Assembly (NCBI GenBank): GCA_965533275.1
Contig: CBESWG010000002.1
Coordinates: 1 to 64,000 of the forward strand
Direction of reading: 5' to 3'
DNA: 64,000 nucleotides
Source of the DNA: JAUXEH01 sp965533275
Lineage (GTDB): Bacteria; Acidobacteriota; Aminicenantia; Aminicenantales; Aminicenantaceae
Made by a program: the position numbers and the translations under genes. A model generated the notes under the pieces. It was not told the DNA's origin. It did not search any database and worked only from the letters and a program-made list of their open reading frames with translations. Position 1 is the first letter of the stretch. Every line of letters starts with the position of its first letter. Positions 1 to 7,741 of this stretch are shown piece after piece.

Positions 1-471
1 CCAGAAGGCCCGCCCTTTCCTGAGGTTAAGCATCTCCGGGCTGGACAGCGGGAGCTGGTACTTGCCCAGGCTCAGTGTGCGCGCCGCGCCCTGTATGCCT
101 GTCGCGGAAAATTCGGGCAGGTATGTCTTGGGATCGCGGTGCATGAAATCGAAGATGCCGTGCCCGCCGGGATCCATACCGGTGATGAAATTGGACCATG
201 CCACGGGGCTCTGCGGTGGATTCCCGGTCTGCAAGGGGCCGAAAGTGCCTCCGTCCCGGTGCAGGCGCGCCAGAGCCGGCAGTTCCCCCTGGTTCATCCA
301 CACGTTCACCAGGTGGGGATCCATCCCGTCGAATCCCAGGATGATCAGTTTCTTCCGGGTGGAGGTCTGGCCCAATACCCGTGTGGCCAGGTCAGGTCCC
401 GCACCCATGGCAGCGGCCGCTCCGGTCGCAAGCCCCATCTTCAGAAAATCGCGTCTATTTAAAGGTGCCAT
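1..471 (-). CDS. Tat-exported alkaline phosphatase-superfamily phosphodiesterase (3' end outside window)
   Basis: Reads leftward and runs off the window edge, so only the first 157 codons are visible. The start at 471 gives a Tat-type signal (RRDFLKMG followed by an Ala-rich hydrophobic stretch). Next come the first metal-binding motif GFDGMDP and the nucleophile region SPVAWSNFITG with HGIFDF, as in type I phosphodiesterase/nucleotide pyrophosphatase proteins of the alkaline phosphatase superfamily. The visible part is clearly similar to the next gene (547-2682), including the shared HGIFDF/HNIFDF and TYLPxxSA segments, so the two look like tandem duplicates. Substrate unknown. The Tat signal suggests folding and metal loading before export to the periplasm (inference). 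Confidence 0.8.
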   Translation of the reverse strand, partial: MAPLNRRDFLKMGLATGAAAAMGAGPDLATRVLGQTSTRKKLIILGFDGMDPHLVNVWMNQGELPALARLHRDGGTFGPLQTGNPPQSPVAWSNFITGMDPGGHGIFDFMHRDPKTYLPEFSATGIQGAARTLSLGKYQLPLSSPEMLNLRKGRAFW

Positions 472-540
472 CGTTTATGCCTCTCGAGTTCTCTTCACTA
501 TCCCTATCAGTCTTCTATCGGCCTACCAATTTACTCATCT

Positions 541-546
541 ATTATA
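541..546 (-). promoter_or_regulatory. -10 box candidate for the Tat-phosphodiesterase gene
   Basis: On the minus strand this is a perfect TATAAT directly after the stop codon of the preceding gene. No good -35 hexamer is found 16-18 nt upstream, so this may be a weak internal promoter or chance. Confidence 0.3.
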
Positions 547-2682
547 TCATGGATCCGGTTTGAAATTTTTCGTATCGAAGAGGGGACGGCCGTCCATCTG
601 AGCGGGGATATCCGCTCCGAAGAGCGAGAGTGCGGTGGGGGCGATGTCCACGATGGACGGATTCGTCGTGTTGATGGGGTGGTTGCTGAAGAATACGCCG
701 GGGACCAGCTCCGGATCGATGCAGTGGTCGCCGCTCCAAGCCTTGGTGTTGTCCTCGTAGACCTGGTCGTTGACCTTCCCTGTCACGGAATCCCAGGATA
801 CGCGGTAGCCCTCGTTGTAGCCCATGATGAAATCCGGGCAGTTGTCCTTGTAGGGCCCGGCCGGGATCTCGTCTTTGTCGTAGAGACGCCGGATGGCCGT
901 GTCCCCAGTCTGGGCGTCGGTGAGGCCGGTGAGTTTTTCCTTGAGCTCCGCCTTGAGCGCATCGGTTTCAGCCCCCGGTTTCACGATGCCCTGCGCCTCG
1001 CGTCCTTCCTGATTGATGTAGATGCCGCCCAGCCCCAGTCCATAGGCCTTGGTGCGGCTCCAGTCCACGTCCCGGAACCACTCTCCGCTCTGGGTCTTCC
1101 CCTCCTTGAGGGACAGGTAACCGTTGAGATAGAGCCAGGAGTTGAGGTTGAAGCCCCGGCAGAACAGCTTGAAGCCGTGGTCGGACATGACCACCAGGGC
1201 GGTTTTCTTGCCCATACGGTCCATCACCTTGCCCACCAGCCTGTCCATGTTGACATAGAGATCCTCGATGACCTGGGCGCTCTTGGCTGTGGGGATCCCG
1301 CAGGCCAGGGCCGGGTGGGCCTGGTCCAGGTAGCGGAAGAACATGTGCTGGATGCTGTCCGTGGTCTGGAACCAGGTGGCAACGACCCCCTTCTTGACCT
1401 TGTCCATGGCATTGAAGAGCATGGCCTCGGATTCCCGGTGGTTGTCGTAGGCCAGCTCGATGAAGGAATCCTCGTCCAGGATGCCCTCGTTGAGGGCCCA
1501 GGTGTCGTCGGCTTCGCCCAGGGTTGTGAAGCTGCCGATGAGCTTGCCCAGGTAGACCGAGTAGGTGAAGGGGTGGGAGATGGGCAGGGCCGGTTTTTCC
1601 GGATCGATGTTCAGGGGAGTCAGATACATCTGGAATCGGGGAGAGATCTCGGAGATGTTGAACCTGCAGATCGCCCGGATCTTCATCCCCAGGCCGGGCC
1701 GGAAGGTGATCTTGATCCAGTCGGAGAAGGTCTTTTCCTGCAGCTCGATCTTCTGGCCCGAGACCTCGATCTCAGCGCGCTTCCGTCCTGGGTCCAGGCT
1801 GATGGTCATCGGGAGCCGCATCTCCTCCTCTTCCTTGAGGAGAGTATTCTGGGGACCCGATATGTAGGTCTCGATCCGGTCATCTGTGACCGATACCGGG
1901 AGGATGACACCGCCCTCGTCCACGTCGGATTCCGCGGCCTCAGAGGTGTAGAAGGAAAACGTGCCCTGGCTGCCCTTGAGGTCCGGGGCACACATTCCCG
2001 AGATCAGGTGTCCCTTGAATTTTTCCGGCGGGAAGGTGAGGGGGATGCGCAGGATGGTGCTGAATACACCCATGTCTCCCAGGATCTTCCAGAAGGGTAC
2101 GCTCTTGCGCAGCCCCCGGATGACGGGCTTGGACAGCGGGATGCGGTATTTCCCCACCGTGAGATACCTTTTTGGAGACCCGATCTGGGCCGATGACAGA
2201 TCTGGCAGGTAGGTGTGAGGATTCCGGCTCAGGAAATCGAAGATGTTGTGCTTGGCAGGGTGGGATCCGGTCATGAACGAGGACCAGGCCACCGGTGAGA
2301 TGGCGGGCGTGGTCGTGCTCAGCCGAGCGTAGCTTCCCGTCTCTTTGAGACGCGACAGGTTGGGGAGCTTGCCCTCCTTCATGAATTTTTCCACCAGGGT
2401 GGGTTCCATCCCGTCCAACCCCACTATGAGGACGCGGTCCACCAGGCTGTGCTTGTAGGCCTTCTGCCCCTTGATCAGCCGGAAGAGGAAGCGGAACGGC
2501 CAGGAGAGGAGGGAGAGGAGTGCGAGGAAAAATGTCAGGAACAGGACCAGGAAAGAAGACAGAAATGCGAAGCCGGCACCGGGGCCCACATAAGCGTCCA
2601 AGGCGGGGGCCGCGATCAGCCCCATCATCAGACCGATGCCGTAAGCGAAGAGTCGTCTGTCGATGCGTGGAGTGGTTCTCAT
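547..2682 (-). CDS. Membrane-anchored alkaline phosphatase-superfamily phosphodiesterase
   Basis: 711 residues. The first ~75 residues hold two hydrophobic segments and a basic linker, predicting an inner-membrane anchor. The catalytic domain follows: GLDGMEP (metal), SPVAWSSFMTG (nucleophile region), TTDSIQH and SDHGF (Asp/His metal ligands) and GDHCIDPE near the C-terminus. An insert of roughly 150 residues separates the nucleophile region from the second metal cluster. The family hydrolyses phosphodiesters, pyrophosphates or phosphonates; the substrate here is unknown. The start ATG overlaps the stop of 2679-3983 in an ATGA, so the two are translationally coupled. Similarity to the Tat-exported neighbour suggests recent duplication. 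Confidence 0.82.
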   Translation of the reverse strand: MRTTPRIDRRLFAYGIGLMMGLIAAPALDAYVGPGAGFAFLSSFLVLFLTFFLALLSLLSWPFRFLFRLIKGQKAYKHSLVDRVLIVGLDGMEPTLVEKFMKEGKLPNLSRLKETGSYARLSTTTPAISPVAWSSFMTGSHPAKHNIFDFLSRNPHTYLPDLSSAQIGSPKRYLTVGKYRIPLSKPVIRGLRKSVPFWKILGDMGVFSTILRIPLTFPPEKFKGHLISGMCAPDLKGSQGTFSFYTSEAAESDVDEGGVILPVSVTDDRIETYISGPQNTLLKEEEEMRLPMTISLDPGRKRAEIEVSGQKIELQEKTFSDWIKITFRPGLGMKIRAICRFNISEISPRFQMYLTPLNIDPEKPALPISHPFTYSVYLGKLIGSFTTLGEADDTWALNEGILDEDSFIELAYDNHRESEAMLFNAMDKVKKGVVATWFQTTDSIQHMFFRYLDQAHPALACGIPTAKSAQVIEDLYVNMDRLVGKVMDRMGKKTALVVMSDHGFKLFCRGFNLNSWLYLNGYLSLKEGKTQSGEWFRDVDWSRTKAYGLGLGGIYINQEGREAQGIVKPGAETDALKAELKEKLTGLTDAQTGDTAIRRLYDKDEIPAGPYKDNCPDFIMGYNEGYRVSWDSVTGKVNDQVYEDNTKAWSGDHCIDPELVPGVFFSNHPINTTNPSIVDIAPTALSLFGADIPAQMDGRPLFDTKNFKPDP

Positions 2683-3983
2683 TGGAAATGCCTCAAGATG
2701 ATCTCAGCCAAGAGGGAGATCCTCAGGTCATCGCCATGATCCCGGGAGGCCCAGAAAAAGGCGTCGTCATAGGTGTGCATGCCCTGCAGGTTCGTCCGGC
2801 CGAAGGTCTGCTTCTTTTTTACCGAACCCTTCATGTCGAATCCGGGGCGTCCCAGGACGATCAGGTCGGGTCCTGAAGAAACCAGCGGCCCCGAGTATAT
2901 GTCTTCGGTATCAAACACATCCTGAACCACGGATTTTCCCTCGAAGTCCAGGCCCAAAAGCTTTGCCCTCAGCTCCTGCTTGAGGTCGGACTTCTGATCG
3001 GAGGAAACACATCCGTTCGGATATCTGTCCCCTACGGTGTGGAGATAGATCCTGTTGGGATCCATGACAAAGGCCCGGCTGTCCGGCGCCAATGCCTCCA
3101 GGCCTTTCGGTTCCGGTGTGGTATAGCTCAGGTAGCCGGCCTGTTCCAACCAGGCATTGAGGTAGACCTCCTGCTGGATGGCCGTGAAACCGTGGTCGGA
3201 GAGCAGGTAGAGCCCGTCCTTGGAGCCCGTGAGCTGTTCGTAAGCTTCTGAGATGCGCTGCACCAGGCCGTCGATCCTCCGGTAGTAGTCCAGGAATCTC
3301 TGGTGGTCGGCGTGTCCAGGATCGTCATAGGCCTCCCAGAGGAAGTGCTGGAGCCGGTCCGTGCCTGTGATCACGAACTCGAAGTAGTCCCAATCCTCTT
3401 CCCAGAGCATTTCCCAGGCCTTCTCCCTCCCGGTCAGGGTCTTGTCAAGCTCCGCCCACAGGAGTGCATGATCTTCCCTGGCCCGGAATGTGTCGATGTC
3501 GATCTCGTATCCGATCTTCTCGAGACGGGGCTGGAGAGAGAGGGGATAGACCGCCTTGGACATCTCGATGGCCACGAACCCTGAGATCAGGGCCCCCTCG
3601 ATCCGCCTGGCCGGGTAGGTGGAGGGCTGATTGACGACGATGCTCTTTTTCTTCGACTTCCCGAGCCGGTCCCAGAGTGTCTCGGCCTTGACGTCACTGA
3701 AATTGGGGAACCGCATGTCATAGGAACCGGGCTTGAGGTCGGTGAATCCGAATATCCCATGTGTGCCGGAGTTGGTCCCTGTCATGAAATCTGTCCAGCT
3801 GACCGAGGAGATCTCGGGCAGGCTGGCCTTCATCCGGTGCAGGTGCCCTTCCTTTGATATGAGTTCCGAGAAATGCGGCATGATCCCGCGCGAGGCCAGG
3901 TCCTGGAGCATCGAAAACGGGACACCATCCAGGCCGATCACACATACGCGGTCCTTCTTTTTTCTTTTTGTGAATAAACCCAT
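2679..3983 (-). CDS. Alkaline phosphatase-superfamily protein without signal peptide
   Basis: 434 residues, beginning with a short basic segment (KRKKK) and no hydrophobic signal, so probably cytoplasmic or peripherally attached. Motifs of the superfamily are intact: GLDGVPF, SSVSWTDFMTG, TGTDRLQHF, SDHGF and a C-terminal GMHTYDD that can supply the last metal-binding His. It is more diverged and shorter than the two downstream copies. It is the promoter-proximal gene of the three-gene array, with a consensus promoter 27 nt upstream. Likely a phosphodiesterase or phosphatase; the substrate cannot be deduced. Confidence 0.8.
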   Translation of the reverse strand: MGLFTKRKKKDRVCVIGLDGVPFSMLQDLASRGIMPHFSELISKEGHLHRMKASLPEISSVSWTDFMTGTNSGTHGIFGFTDLKPGSYDMRFPNFSDVKAETLWDRLGKSKKKSIVVNQPSTYPARRIEGALISGFVAIEMSKAVYPLSLQPRLEKIGYEIDIDTFRAREDHALLWAELDKTLTGREKAWEMLWEEDWDYFEFVITGTDRLQHFLWEAYDDPGHADHQRFLDYYRRIDGLVQRISEAYEQLTGSKDGLYLLSDHGFTAIQQEVYLNAWLEQAGYLSYTTPEPKGLEALAPDSRAFVMDPNRIYLHTVGDRYPNGCVSSDQKSDLKQELRAKLLGLDFEGKSVVQDVFDTEDIYSGPLVSSGPDLIVLGRPGFDMKGSVKKKQTFGRTNLQGMHTYDDAFFWASRDHGDDLRISLLAEIILRHFQ

Positions 3984-4010
3984 GGATTTTCCTATTGTAT
4001 AAACCTATCT

Positions 4011-4038
4011 ATTATATGGATTTCCCCTGGAAAGTCAA
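4011..4038 (-). promoter_or_regulatory. Sigma-70 promoter of the phosphodiesterase array
   Basis: Minus strand TTGACT (4033-4038), 16-nt spacer, perfect TATAAT (4011-4016). Start codon lies 27 nt downstream of the -10 box. Confidence 0.75.
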
Positions 4039-4056
4039 TTCCGGTCGCCCCAAGGA

Positions 4057-6189
4057 TCAGGGCTGGGATTCGGGAGTCAGGATGATGCGGGCATCCACGA
4101 TCATGCAGCCCTTGCCCTTTTCGAATACCAGCAGGGGATTGATGTCCAGTTCCTGGATTTCGTCGAAATCCGTTACGAGTTGGGACAGGCGCTTGAGGCA
4201 GTCCTCGACCGCCTCCGTGTCAGAGGGAGGCTCCCCACGGAAGCCCTCCAAAATGATGTGCGCCCGCGTCCGCTTGATCATCATCTTGGCAGCCAGCTCC
4301 CGGATCGGGGCCAGCCGGAAGGTCACGTCCTGCAGGACCTCGACATAGATCCCTCCCAGACCGAACATCAGGATTGGCCCGAACTGGGGATCGCGGTTCG
4401 TTCCCAGGATGACCTCCTTGCCGGGGGGCGCCATGGGTTCCACCAGGACACCGGAGATTCGGGCATCCGGTTTACGTGCCTTGACGTTCTTGAGGATCTC
4501 GGAATAGGCCCTCCGAACCTCGGTGAGGTTTTTGAGGTCGAGCTTAACCCCACCGAAATCGAACTTATGGATCACATCCTGGGAAGCGATCTTGAGCACG
4601 ACCGGGAATCCGATCTGGCTGGCCGCCTGGGCCGCCTGGTCCGCTGTCTTGGCCAGCGCGGAGGGGATCACGGGAAAGCCGTAGGCCCTCATGACCTCGT
4701 AAGCTTCGTGCTCCAGGAGGAATGTTCGGCCCTGACTGCGGACATCCTCGAAAACCTCCCGGGCTTTTGCCTTGTTCGATTTGTATTTTTTGATCCCGGT
4801 CGGCGGCCGCTTGAGCCAGCGTGTAAAGCGCGACATCTCTGCGATGACACGCGCGGCAGATTCGGGGAAGCGGTAGGCAGGGATCCCGTGTGCCTCTAGG
4901 ATGTCGATCCCACGGGAAACGTCGTACACCCCCAGAAAACAGCAGACCACCGGCTTCCGATGTTTTCGCGTACTGTTCACGATGGAGCGGGCTATCTTTT
5001 CTACCTTCGTAAACGCGGTAGGGGTCAGGATGATGATAGAGGAATGGACCTGGCTGTTCTTCAGGATGGCGTCCAGCGTTGCCTCGTACTGCTCCGACTG
5101 TGCCTCAGCGATGAGGTCGATGGGATTGTTGAGGCTTATCGTCTCGGACAGGAAGCTGCGCAGTTCTTTCTTCACCGAAGCCGGGAAGGGATTGACCAGC
5201 AGGCCGTTGTTGATGCAGGCGTCCGTGGCCAGTATCCCGGGGCCGCCGGAGTTGGTGACGATGGCCACGTTGTCTCCCTTGGGAAGTGGCTGGCTGGAGA
5301 AAGCCTTGACGTAATCCGAGACCTCTTCCAGCGTTTCTCCCCGGATGACGCCGCACTGCTCGAAGATGGCGTCATAGACCTTGTCCGATCCGGCCAGCGA
5401 TCCCGTGTGGGAGGAGGCGGCACGGGCTCCAGTGAGAGTGCGTCCGGCCTTGAGGGCGATGACCGGCTTGGGATTCTGGGGATGGCTTGTGATACTGCGG
5501 GCTATGGACATGAATTCCCGCCCGTCCACCAGGTCTTCGAGATACATCAGGATGACATCCGTCTTGGGATCATCCTTGAGATAGAGCAGCAGTTCGTTCT
5601 CGTTGAGTCCAGCCTTGTTCCCCATGCTGATAAACTTGGAAAATCCGATGTTTGATTCCTTGGCATAATCGAGCACGGCCACGCAGAGCGCCCCGCTTTG
5701 GGAGATGAACGCGATGTTGCCTTCCTCGGGCATCGAGGTCCCGAATGTGGCGTTCAGGGAGGATACGGGATCGGCATTGATCACTCCCAGGCAGTTCGGC
5801 CCGACCAGGGCTATCCTGTGCTTCTCCAATGTTGCAAGAACCCGTTTCTCCAATTCGATGCCTTCCCCTCCGACTTCCTTGAATCCCGCAGAGATGATGA
5901 TGGCTCCCTTGATGCTCTTCTTGCCGCATTCCTCAAGCACATCCGGGACCATGGGGGCAGGAACCAGGATGACAGCCAGGTCTACCACATCGGGGATCTC
6001 GATGACATTGGGGTAGCACTTGATCCCCAGGATCCCTCGAGCTTTGGGATTGACGGGGTAGACCACACCTTGGAAGCGGCTGTCGATGAGGTTGGCCAGC
6101 AGTGAGTGTCCGACGCTGCCTGGGTGCCGAGAGGCTCCCACGACGGCGATGGATTGCGGGTAAAAGATGGACTCCATTCGATTCAGCAT
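4057..6189 (-). CDS. ADP-forming acetate/acyl-CoA ligase, fused alpha-beta (AcdAB type)
   Basis: Converts acyl-CoA + ADP + Pi to acid + ATP + CoA, the energy-conserving last step of peptide and sugar fermentation. The 710 residues show, in order: CoA-binding Rossmann domain (SIAVVGASRHPGSVG), CoA-ligase domains with the phospho-acceptor His in SSHTGSLAGSD (about residue 255), and a C-terminal ATP-grasp domain. The ATP-grasp part carries HKFDFGGVKLDL, where most relatives have HKSDxGGVKL, so Ser is replaced by Phe beside the second catalytic His. The fused arrangement matches bacterial ACD/Pat-like ligases. Acyl preference is not readable. Transcribed alone or with the phosphodiesterase array downstream. 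Confidence 0.9.
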   Translation of the reverse strand: MLNRMESIFYPQSIAVVGASRHPGSVGHSLLANLIDSRFQGVVYPVNPKARGILGIKCYPNVIEIPDVVDLAVILVPAPMVPDVLEECGKKSIKGAIIISAGFKEVGGEGIELEKRVLATLEKHRIALVGPNCLGVINADPVSSLNATFGTSMPEEGNIAFISQSGALCVAVLDYAKESNIGFSKFISMGNKAGLNENELLLYLKDDPKTDVILMYLEDLVDGREFMSIARSITSHPQNPKPVIALKAGRTLTGARAASSHTGSLAGSDKVYDAIFEQCGVIRGETLEEVSDYVKAFSSQPLPKGDNVAIVTNSGGPGILATDACINNGLLVNPFPASVKKELRSFLSETISLNNPIDLIAEAQSEQYEATLDAILKNSQVHSSIIILTPTAFTKVEKIARSIVNSTRKHRKPVVCCFLGVYDVSRGIDILEAHGIPAYRFPESAARVIAEMSRFTRWLKRPPTGIKKYKSNKAKAREVFEDVRSQGRTFLLEHEAYEVMRAYGFPVIPSALAKTADQAAQAASQIGFPVVLKIASQDVIHKFDFGGVKLDLKNLTEVRRAYSEILKNVKARKPDARISGVLVEPMAPPGKEVILGTNRDPQFGPILMFGLGGIYVEVLQDVTFRLAPIRELAAKMMIKRTRAHIILEGFRGEPPSDTEAVEDCLKRLSQLVTDFDEIQELDINPLLVFEKGKGCMIVDARIILTPESQP

Positions 6190-6238
6190 ATTTATTCTGT
6201 CCTGATATACAGTGATTTCGATCCGTGTCTCGCCTTAG

Positions 6239-6267
6239 AGGATACAGAAAATTCCCGAAAAATTCAA
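6239..6267 (-). promoter_or_regulatory. Possible promoter of the acyl-CoA ligase gene
   Basis: Minus strand TTGAAT (6262-6267), 17-nt spacer, TATCCT (6239-6244). A competing GAGACA-16-TATATC pair lies closer to the start, so the exact promoter is undecided. Confidence 0.4.
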
Positions 6268-6280
6268 AAACCTGAGGGGA

Positions 6281-7741
6281 TCACTCGGCTTCCGCAACGA
6301 AGTAGTCCGAGACTTGGACCTGGTACTTGGTGGCATCGAGCGGCTTGATGATTGTGCGTGGGAAGGTTTTCTCGGCCGGGTCCCGCTCGCTGAGATCCAC
6401 GATATCCCCGTCGAGCTTGTTGCCGTAGCCGTCTGTGATGAGCTTGACCTTGGGGCGCAGCCGGAAACGCCTGGCCGGATTATTGTCGTATGTGATGGCG
6501 ATCTCTCCCGTGTCGAGCAGGACCAGGGAGCCGACCGGAATGTCGCCGATCAGGTTGATGAAGATCTTGAGAAGCACGGGCTCGAATTCCGTCCCACTGT
6601 GTTTGAGCATGTAGCGCAGGGCAGCTCCGCGTGTGAAATGTACGGAGCGGTAGGGCCTCTCCGTGGTCAGCGCGTCGAACACGTCCGCGATCTTGACGAT
6701 CTTGCTGTAAAGATTGAGCGAGCGTTTCTTGGTGAAATGGGGGTATCCGGTCTCGTCCAGGCTGGCGTGGTGTTCCATGGCTACGTTGAGGGCGCTGAGG
6801 GGCAGGAAGCGGAATTCCTTCAGCTGGATGAGCTTCTCCGCCCCCAGGTAGGGATGTTTCTCGATGAGCGTACGTTCGTCCGGGCTTAGCATCCCCGGCT
6901 TGATCAATATATCCTTGGGTATGTCGAGCTTGCCGAGGTCGTGGAAAAAGGCGCTGAGCCCCAGCTCCACCTGCTCTTTCCTGTCCAGGCCCATCTTCCG
7001 GCCCAGGGAGATGGACAGCACACACACGTTCACGGAGTGATTCAGTGTGTATTCATCAAAGTTCTTGATGTTGGTCAAACCGAACAGAAACGATTCGTTC
7101 TCCGAGATCAGGTTGAAGATGGACTGCATCAGGCGCTTGGTCGTGAGGACGGGCGCCTTGCTTTCCTGCTGCTCCTGTTTTTCGAAGATCTCCTTCAAGT
7201 GTGTGATGCTGAGGAAAAAGATCTTTTTGGCCGCCTTCTCCGGCTGGACGTTCTTTTCATAGGGCGGGAGCTTGTCTACATCGATGTGGCCGATCCCAGC
7301 CTGTCCCATTTCCTTGGCAAACCATTCGAAGACACCCTCTCCCTTCTTTTCGCGCGAGGCGAGGAGCATCACGAAGATCGTCAGTTCCTCTTCCCGTACC
7401 TCTGGCTGAAATCCCAGCTCGCCGATCTCTTTCTCCATCATGGCGGTCTGGAGGAATTTGAACAGATAGTAGGAGGCAAAACCGAATTTTATGCGCTGAT
7501 CGTTGAAGAACAGGGAACTCTGCCTCAATGAAAACTCCACACGCTCTTCCTCGTGCGCGGCTTGATGGATGAGGTCGCAGAGCTGGCGGATCTGGTGCAG
7601 GAAAATCCGGTTGTTGCTCTCATAGATCTTGGACATGCGGGCGGCACGGGCTAACCGGTACACGATATCCAGGGCGTGTCTTTGTGTGGAGGGGGCGGTC
7701 GGAGCCGAGGGAGGGGCGTTTTTCTGAGCGTTATCGGTCAT
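6281..7741 (-). CDS. HD-GYP domain protein (cyclic di-GMP phosphodiesterase candidate)
   Basis: 486 residues from the ATG at 7741, chosen because it forms an ATGA overlap with the upstream gene; a longer reading (7807) would extend deep into that gene. The N-terminal half is an unclassified alpha/beta region. The C-terminal half is an HD-GYP domain: NHSVNV, FHDLGKLDIP, EKHPYLGAE, EHHASLDETGYP and ADVFDALTTERPYR. The GYP signature is slightly altered (HHASLDETGYP where HHExxDGxGYP is usual), but the metal-binding His and Asp residues are present. Likely hydrolyses cyclic di-GMP or a related dinucleotide. Coupled to the HEAT-repeat gene, which may be its partner. Confidence 0.85.
   Translation of the reverse strand: MTDNAQKNAPPSAPTAPSTQRHALDIVYRLARAARMSKIYESNNRIFLHQIRQLCDLIHQAAHEEERVEFSLRQSSLFFNDQRIKFGFASYYLFKFLQTAMMEKEIGELGFQPEVREEELTIFVMLLASREKKGEGVFEWFAKEMGQAGIGHIDVDKLPPYEKNVQPEKAAKKIFFLSITHLKEIFEKQEQQESKAPVLTTKRLMQSIFNLISENESFLFGLTNIKNFDEYTLNHSVNVCVLSISLGRKMGLDRKEQVELGLSAFFHDLGKLDIPKDILIKPGMLSPDERTLIEKHPYLGAEKLIQLKEFRFLPLSALNVAMEHHASLDETGYPHFTKKRSLNLYSKIVKIADVFDALTTERPYRSVHFTRGAALRYMLKHSGTEFEPVLLKIFINLIGDIPVGSLVLLDTGEIAITYDNNPARRFRLRPKVKLITDGYGNKLDGDIVDLSERDPAEKTFPRTIIKPLDATKYQVQVSDYFVAEAE

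Noticed and set aside
679..2196. 505-codon open frame on the plus strand
   Set aside because: Antisense to the membrane-anchored phosphodiesterase, whose motifs are clear; the antisense product shows low-complexity Val/Gly/Leu composition typical of a shadow frame.
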